From positions 1 to 9,887 of the forward strand of contig CAZWGB010000048.1 in assembly GCA_964633465.1 (NCBI GenBank): a stretch of DNA of 9,887 nt, in the 5' to 3' direction. This DNA is from DTSX01 sp964633465. GTDB lineage: Bacteria > Pseudomonadota > Gammaproteobacteria > Steroidobacterales > UBA11654. The notes beneath the pieces were generated by a model, which worked only from the letters and a program-made list of their open reading frames with translations, ran no database searches and was not told the DNA's origin. Made by a program: the position numbers and the translations under genes. Positions 7,094 through 9,887 of the stretch are shown here, piece after piece; within the stretch, counting starts at the first letter, position 1; every line of letters begins with the position of its first letter.

Positions 7094-7504
7094 ATGAAAT
7101 TTAAGATAAGAAGTTTTTTGTTAACCACGATCATGTTGCTAATGGGGATGCATTTTCAATCGAATGTATTTGCTCATTCTGATCATGATAAAGATGCCAA
7201 TGTTATAAAAATCGCAGATATTGTGATTGGTATTCAACACTACGCCTCCGCAAAGGATCAGCAACATCTCCAGGCTATAGTGGATTCTGATTCATCAACG
7301 GAGCATGAGAAAGTTATAGCAACTGCCATCATGAATATTCAGCATCAAGCTTCAGCTGGAGATAAACAGAAGTTGCAAGAGATTATTGATAGCACGACAC
7401 CAACTTCAACAGTAAACGCACTAGCGACTATTGTGCATGGTTTCTCTCATGGAATATCAGCGGCGGATAAAAGAAAACTTCAAACAATTAAATTCAAAGG
7501 CTAG
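7094..7504 (+). CDS. Small secreted protein with three 35-residue His/Asp repeats (unknown function)
   Basis: I do not recognise this 136-residue protein. It has a signal peptide (MKFKIR, hydrophobic core FLLTTIMLLMGM, then NVFA), with cleavage predicted after Ala27, so the mature protein starts HSDHDKD. The remainder is three copies of one unit with an exact 35-residue period. Aligned positions are His49/84/119, Ser52/87/122, Ala53/88/123, Asp55/90/125, Leu59/94/129, Gln60/95/130 and Ile62/97/132, with the first two copies sharing IQHxASAxDxQxLQ. The pattern suggests helical hairpin repeats, each offering one His and one Asp; there is no Cys and no membrane segment after the signal. It lies 43 bp after the beta-propeller gene with its own strong ribosome site, probably in the pmbA operon, and ends 5 bp from the convergent monooxygenase stop. 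The mature N-terminal His and His-rich start suggest metal binding, which is inference. A structural or adhesion role is possible. Confidence 0.75.
   Translation: MKFKIRSFLLTTIMLLMGMHFQSNVFAHSDHDKDANVIKIADIVIGIQHYASAKDQQHLQAIVDSDSSTEHEKVIATAIMNIQHQASAGDKQKLQEIIDSTTPTSTVNALATIVHGFSHGISAADKRKLQTIKFKG
7211..7501 (+). repeat. Three tandem protein-level repeats, 105-bp period (third copy partial)
   Basis: Units begin at 7211, 7316 and 7421, encoding residues 40-74, 75-109 and 110-136. The spacing is exactly 105 bp with no insertion or deletion. The copies have diverged in DNA, so the repeat is clear only after translation, indicating an old internal duplication kept by selection. Confidence 0.8.
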
Positions 7505-7509
7505 ATTAA

Positions 7510-8757
7510 TTATTTTTTAGTCTTGGATAACATTACATCTGATACCCCCCAAGCAAATTGATCAAGAATATTATCTTTCTTGATTGTCTTTATTTCTTTC
7601 AATTGACCCTTGAGTAACATTGGAACAATTCGAAAAAGCAATCTTGTCCATATCGTATTATTGAATAAGATCTTAGGTGGCAATGATTGCAGTCTTTGAA
7701 TAGTTTCAATCTCAGTAGATCGCTCAGCTTGAATTTTTTTTGTTATTGCATCAAGTTTATTTTCGTTTGATGATTTTGCCAAAGTAGGAATCAGATGATT
7801 TGCTGCAACAATCGAATCTCTGATTGCTAAATTCAAGCCTTGACCACCAACAGGTGACATGGCATGAGCTGCGTCCCCTAACAACAATGAACCTGGAGCA
7901 GTCCAATGATGAACATAATCCGCAACCGTACTGAATAAAAAAGGATTTTTAATTTGTCTAGAATGTTCTCTCAAATGATTGCCCAATATGGGATCTGCAT
8001 GTTTTGCTATCGCTTCGATTAAGGAGTGAATTCCTTCTTTACGTATGTCCTTAAAACTGCCTTTTTTGATTACAAAACCCAGTTGTAAATTGTCGTCATG
8101 AGTCGGTGCGCTTATTAAGAGTCTGCCTCCACCAACATACATGCTTAGCTTTGAACTTGGTTTAATATTAGGGACTTTTAACCAAACAATGTCCATGGGT
8201 ACTGAAACGGCTCGCAATGGAGATCCTAGTGATGATCGGACACGAGATTTTCGTCCATCAGCACCAATGACTATAGAGGCATACAATTGTTCTTGTTTTT
8301 TGTCTCCATCAAAAATTACGCCAAGAACTCGATTCTTGCCATGTATCAATTTTCGTACGCGCGTGCCTCGAATTAACTTAAAATTCCTAAATTGAGAACA
8401 CTCTTCTACCAACATTTCCAACAGATCAGGTTGAGAAACCCAACGTGGATTGTATTTTCCGAAAAGTTCTTTGTTAAAAGCAAAAGTAGTTAAGTGCTTC
8501 TGATTGGCATAAAGCTCAACCCCATCTAAGGTAACATGAGGCACAGCATTCAACTGCTTCTCTAAGCCCATTTGGGTAAAGGGTTCTATGCCACTGGGCA
8601 TAAGAATTTCTCCTCGAAACTCTCGATCAAAATCATGATGTCGCTCGATGAGAGTGACCGGTATACCTTCTCTTGATAATAGATACGAAAGCACAGCCCC
8701 AGCGGGCCCAGCGCCTACAATAAGAACATCGAGATTTCCCTCAGTAGTTCTAGTCAT
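7510..8757 (-). CDS. FAD-dependent monooxygenase, class A flavoprotein (UbiH/PHBH superfamily), substrate unknown
   Basis: The 415-residue product shows the three FAD motifs of class A hydroxylases in order: GAGPAG (15-20) with Glu38 ending the Rossmann unit, the DG motif in VIGADGRKS (163-171), and the GD motif in LLGDAAHAMSPVGGQGLNLAI (292-312). The DG motif also serves NAD(P)H binding in this class. Members hydroxylate aromatic rings, quinone precursors, isoprenoids or polyketides. The N-terminal FRGEILMPSG segment (47-56) resembles hydroxylases outside the core UbiF/H/I set, so I assign no ubiquinone role. The C-terminal 50 residues are basic and hydrophobic, with no clear transmembrane helix. 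It lies 66 bp downstream of purC on the same strand and may be read through from it. No other gene of a matching pathway is present. No clear ribosome site precedes the ATG at 8757. Confidence 0.85.
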   Translation of the reverse strand: MTRTTEGNLDVLIVGAGPAGAVLSYLLSREGIPVTLIERHHDFDREFRGEILMPSGIEPFTQMGLEKQLNAVPHVTLDGVELYANQKHLTTFAFNKELFGKYNPRWVSQPDLLEMLVEECSQFRNFKLIRGTRVRKLIHGKNRVLGVIFDGDKKQEQLYASIVIGADGRKSRVRSSLGSPLRAVSVPMDIVWLKVPNIKPSSKLSMYVGGGRLLISAPTHDDNLQLGFVIKKGSFKDIRKEGIHSLIEAIAKHADPILGNHLREHSRQIKNPFLFSTVADYVHHWTAPGSLLLGDAAHAMSPVGGQGLNLAIRDSIVAANHLIPTLAKSSNENKLDAITKKIQAERSTEIETIQRLQSLPPKILFNNTIWTRLLFRIVPMLLKGQLKEIKTIKKDNILDQFAWGVSDVMLSKTKK

Positions 8758-8797
8758 CAGTTCATTAATAGCCGTTTAAAAATATTTAGTTCACCAG

Positions 8798-8830
8798 CCT
8801 AATGATCATAGGAGTTAGTTGCTCTAACTC
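8798..8830. repeat. Two adjoining inverted repeats at the purC/monooxygenase junction
   Basis: GAGTTAG (8812-8818) and CTAACTC (8824-8830) are perfect 7-bp arms around a 5-nt loop, and the purC TAG stop falls inside the second arm. Next to it, CCT (8798-8800) and AGG (8810-8812) flank the palindrome ATGATCAT (8802-8809) with one unpaired A. No T-run follows on the minus strand, so this is not a standard intrinsic terminator. It might attenuate read-through, protect the purC 3' end, or be a protein site. Confidence 0.4.
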
Positions 8831-9699
8831 GTGATGATGTCATAGGCGCTTTTATATTTTGCAGCGGTATTTTCAATAATTTCAGGAGGTAATTCAGGAC
8901 CAGGTGCTGTTTTATTCCAATCCAGTGTTTCCAAATAGTCTCTTAGGTATTGTTTGTCAAAACTAGGCGGACTGATACCGAGTTGATAATCTTCAATGGC
9001 CCAGAATCTTGAGGAGTCTGGGGTCAATACTTCATCAATTAGATACAGCTCACCATTCCCGTCTAAGCCAAATTCGAATTTGGTATCAGCAATGATAATT
9101 CCACGTTCCCGGGCATGTTGGACCCCATAGTTATATATAGCAAGCGCTAAGTCTTTTACTCGTTGAGCAAGAGCTTCCCCGAGAATATCCACGGTTGTTG
9201 CATAAGCAATATTTTCATCGTGTTCACCAAATTCAGCTTTTGTCGCTGGAGTGTAAATGGGTTCAGGGAGTTGAGCAGCCATTTGGAGATTATCTTCCAA
9301 CTTGATTCCACAGACCGAACCATTTGCCTGGTAATCTTTCCATCCAGACCCAATGAGGTAACCTCTTACAACCGCTTCGATTGGCAGTGGGCGTAATCGC
9401 TTGACCACCATGCTTCTTTTTTTGAAGTAATCAATTTCTGATTGATTTTGTATTACATCATCTATCAAAAAATTATTACTGAGGTGGTTGGCCACAATAC
9501 TTTCTGTTTGCTCAAACCAAAAAAGAGATAGTTCGGTTAGCACCTGCCCTTTATTTGGAATTGGATTCGGCAAAACCACATCAAAGGCAGACATACGATC
9601 GCTTGTTACAAGCAGGAGGTGATCTTCATCAATGGCATAAATATCCCTAACTTTGCCTTGAGCTATCAGATCTAGATTTTGAATTATTGGGGTGTTCAT
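8824..9699 (-). CDS. purC: Phosphoribosylaminoimidazole-succinocarboxamide (SAICAR) synthase PurC, long form
   Basis: The 291-residue enzyme joins aspartate to CAIR, with ATP, to make SAICAR; it is cytoplasmic and acts directly after PurE. Signatures in order are GKVRDIY (15-21, ATP-binding loop), TSDRMSAFDVV (32-42), EAVVRGYLIGSGWKDY (108-123), TKAEFGEHDENI (153-164), IADTKFEFG (203-211) and LIDEVLTPDSSRFW (220-233). The length matches the long form found in many beta- and some gammaproteobacteria and in yeast, not the 237-residue E. coli type, which helps to place the organism. The ATG at 9699 has no Shine-Dalgarno sequence and appears to be the transcription start (see the promoter entry). 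It is divergent from rpe across 117 bp. No residue expected for activity is visibly lost. Confidence 0.97.
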   Translation of the reverse strand: MNTPIIQNLDLIAQGKVRDIYAIDEDHLLLVTSDRMSAFDVVLPNPIPNKGQVLTELSLFWFEQTESIVANHLSNNFLIDDVIQNQSEIDYFKKRSMVVKRLRPLPIEAVVRGYLIGSGWKDYQANGSVCGIKLEDNLQMAAQLPEPIYTPATKAEFGEHDENIAYATTVDILGEALAQRVKDLALAIYNYGVQHARERGIIIADTKFEFGLDGNGELYLIDEVLTPDSSRFWAIEDYQLGISPPSFDKQYLRDYLETLDWNKTAPGPELPPEIIENTAAKYKSAYDIITS

Positions 9700-9734
9700 C
9701 TAAGTATTTTATGAATTGCTTCATCTTTTATCAA
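9700..9734 (-). promoter_or_regulatory. Predicted sigma70-type purC promoter, leaderless geometry
   Basis: On the minus strand, TTGATA (9734-9729; 5 of 6 to TTGACA) is followed by a 17-bp spacer (9728-9712), then TAAAAT (9711-9706; 5 of 6 to TATAAT), then 6 nt to the ATG. Transcription would begin at the start codon itself. I see no PurR-like palindrome. The remaining 82 bp up to rpe hold no promoter for rpe that I would defend; a TGATAATAT (9771-9779) is a weak extended -10 candidate. Confidence 0.6.
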
Positions 9735-9816
9735 TAAGGTAATTTCTCTGCTATAACTATCCAAATTGCATGATAATATTGGTTATCGATAATTGAGTGA
9801 AAAGCTTAGTTTAACA

Positions 9817-9887
9817 ATGACAGATTATAAAATAGCACCATCCATACTATCTGCAGATTTTGCACGATTGGGCGAGGAGGTGGATGC
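9817..9887 (+). CDS. rpe: Ribulose-phosphate 3-epimerase, N-terminus (3' end outside window)
   Basis: The frame from ATG 9817 runs to the right edge and gives 23 full codons. It reads MTDYKIAPSILSAD followed by FARLGEEVD. APSILSADFARL is the near-invariant first strand of the TIM barrel of this enzyme, with the Ser that contacts substrate. The enzyme interconverts ribulose-5-phosphate and xylulose-5-phosphate in the pentose phosphate pathway, or the Calvin cycle if present. The start matches the family's usual N-terminus. No Shine-Dalgarno sequence precedes it. Confidence 0.9.
   Translation, partial: MTDYKIAPSILSADFARLGEEVD

Noticed and set aside
7505..7535. T-rich stretch after the repeat protein as a terminator
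   Set aside because: No GC-containing hairpin precedes it; only AT-rich chance pairing is available.
9790..9816. A promoter for rpe close to its ATG
   Set aside because: No pair of hexamers with acceptable spacing was found; the best -10-like string at the leaderless distance (CTTAGT) matches only three of six bases.

Overview
The window reads as a compact, AT-rich proteobacterial chromosome segment. The gene set is typical of Beta- or Gammaproteobacteria: yhdP followed by a Nit-family amidase and tldD, then pmbA/tldE, purE, a long-form purC (about 290 residues, not the 237-residue E. coli type) and the start of rpe. Genes overlap by 4-8 bp or sit a few bases apart, and both convergent junctions leave only 4-5 bp between stop codons. 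This suggests a small, streamlined genome. I see no RNA gene, IS element, phage gene or CRISPR array, and no gene-free stretch over 300 bp.

Layout. Bases 1-3921 (+) form an operon: the C-terminal part of yhdP (cut by the left edge), a carbon-nitrogen hydrolase of the Nit1/YbeM type, and tldD. The next gene, purE (-), meets tldD tail to tail and is divergent from pmbA. Bases 4472-7504 (+) hold pmbA, a secreted beta-propeller protein overlapping it by ATGA, and a small secreted histidine-containing repeat protein. Then come two minus-strand genes, a class A flavoprotein monooxygenase and purC. The window ends in the first 23 full codons of rpe (+), divergent from purC.

How the genes work together. 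TldD and PmbA/TldE are the two halves of one metalloprotease complex, here separated by purE on the other strand. PurE and PurC catalyse consecutive steps of purine synthesis (to CAIR, then to SAICAR). They lie about 4.4 kb apart, yet their promoters look alike: a -35 box, a 17-bp spacer, the same TAAAAT -10 box, and exactly 6 nt to the ATG. This predicts leaderless mRNAs and possibly shared control.

The least explained part is 5812-7504. It encodes two exported proteins in a row, each predicted to expose a histidine at its mature N-terminus. One is a beta-propeller with AztD-like His/Cys motifs. The other is built from three repeats with an exact 35-residue period and an invariant His, Asp and Leu in each. 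I read this as a candidate periplasmic metal-handling pair, which is an inference.
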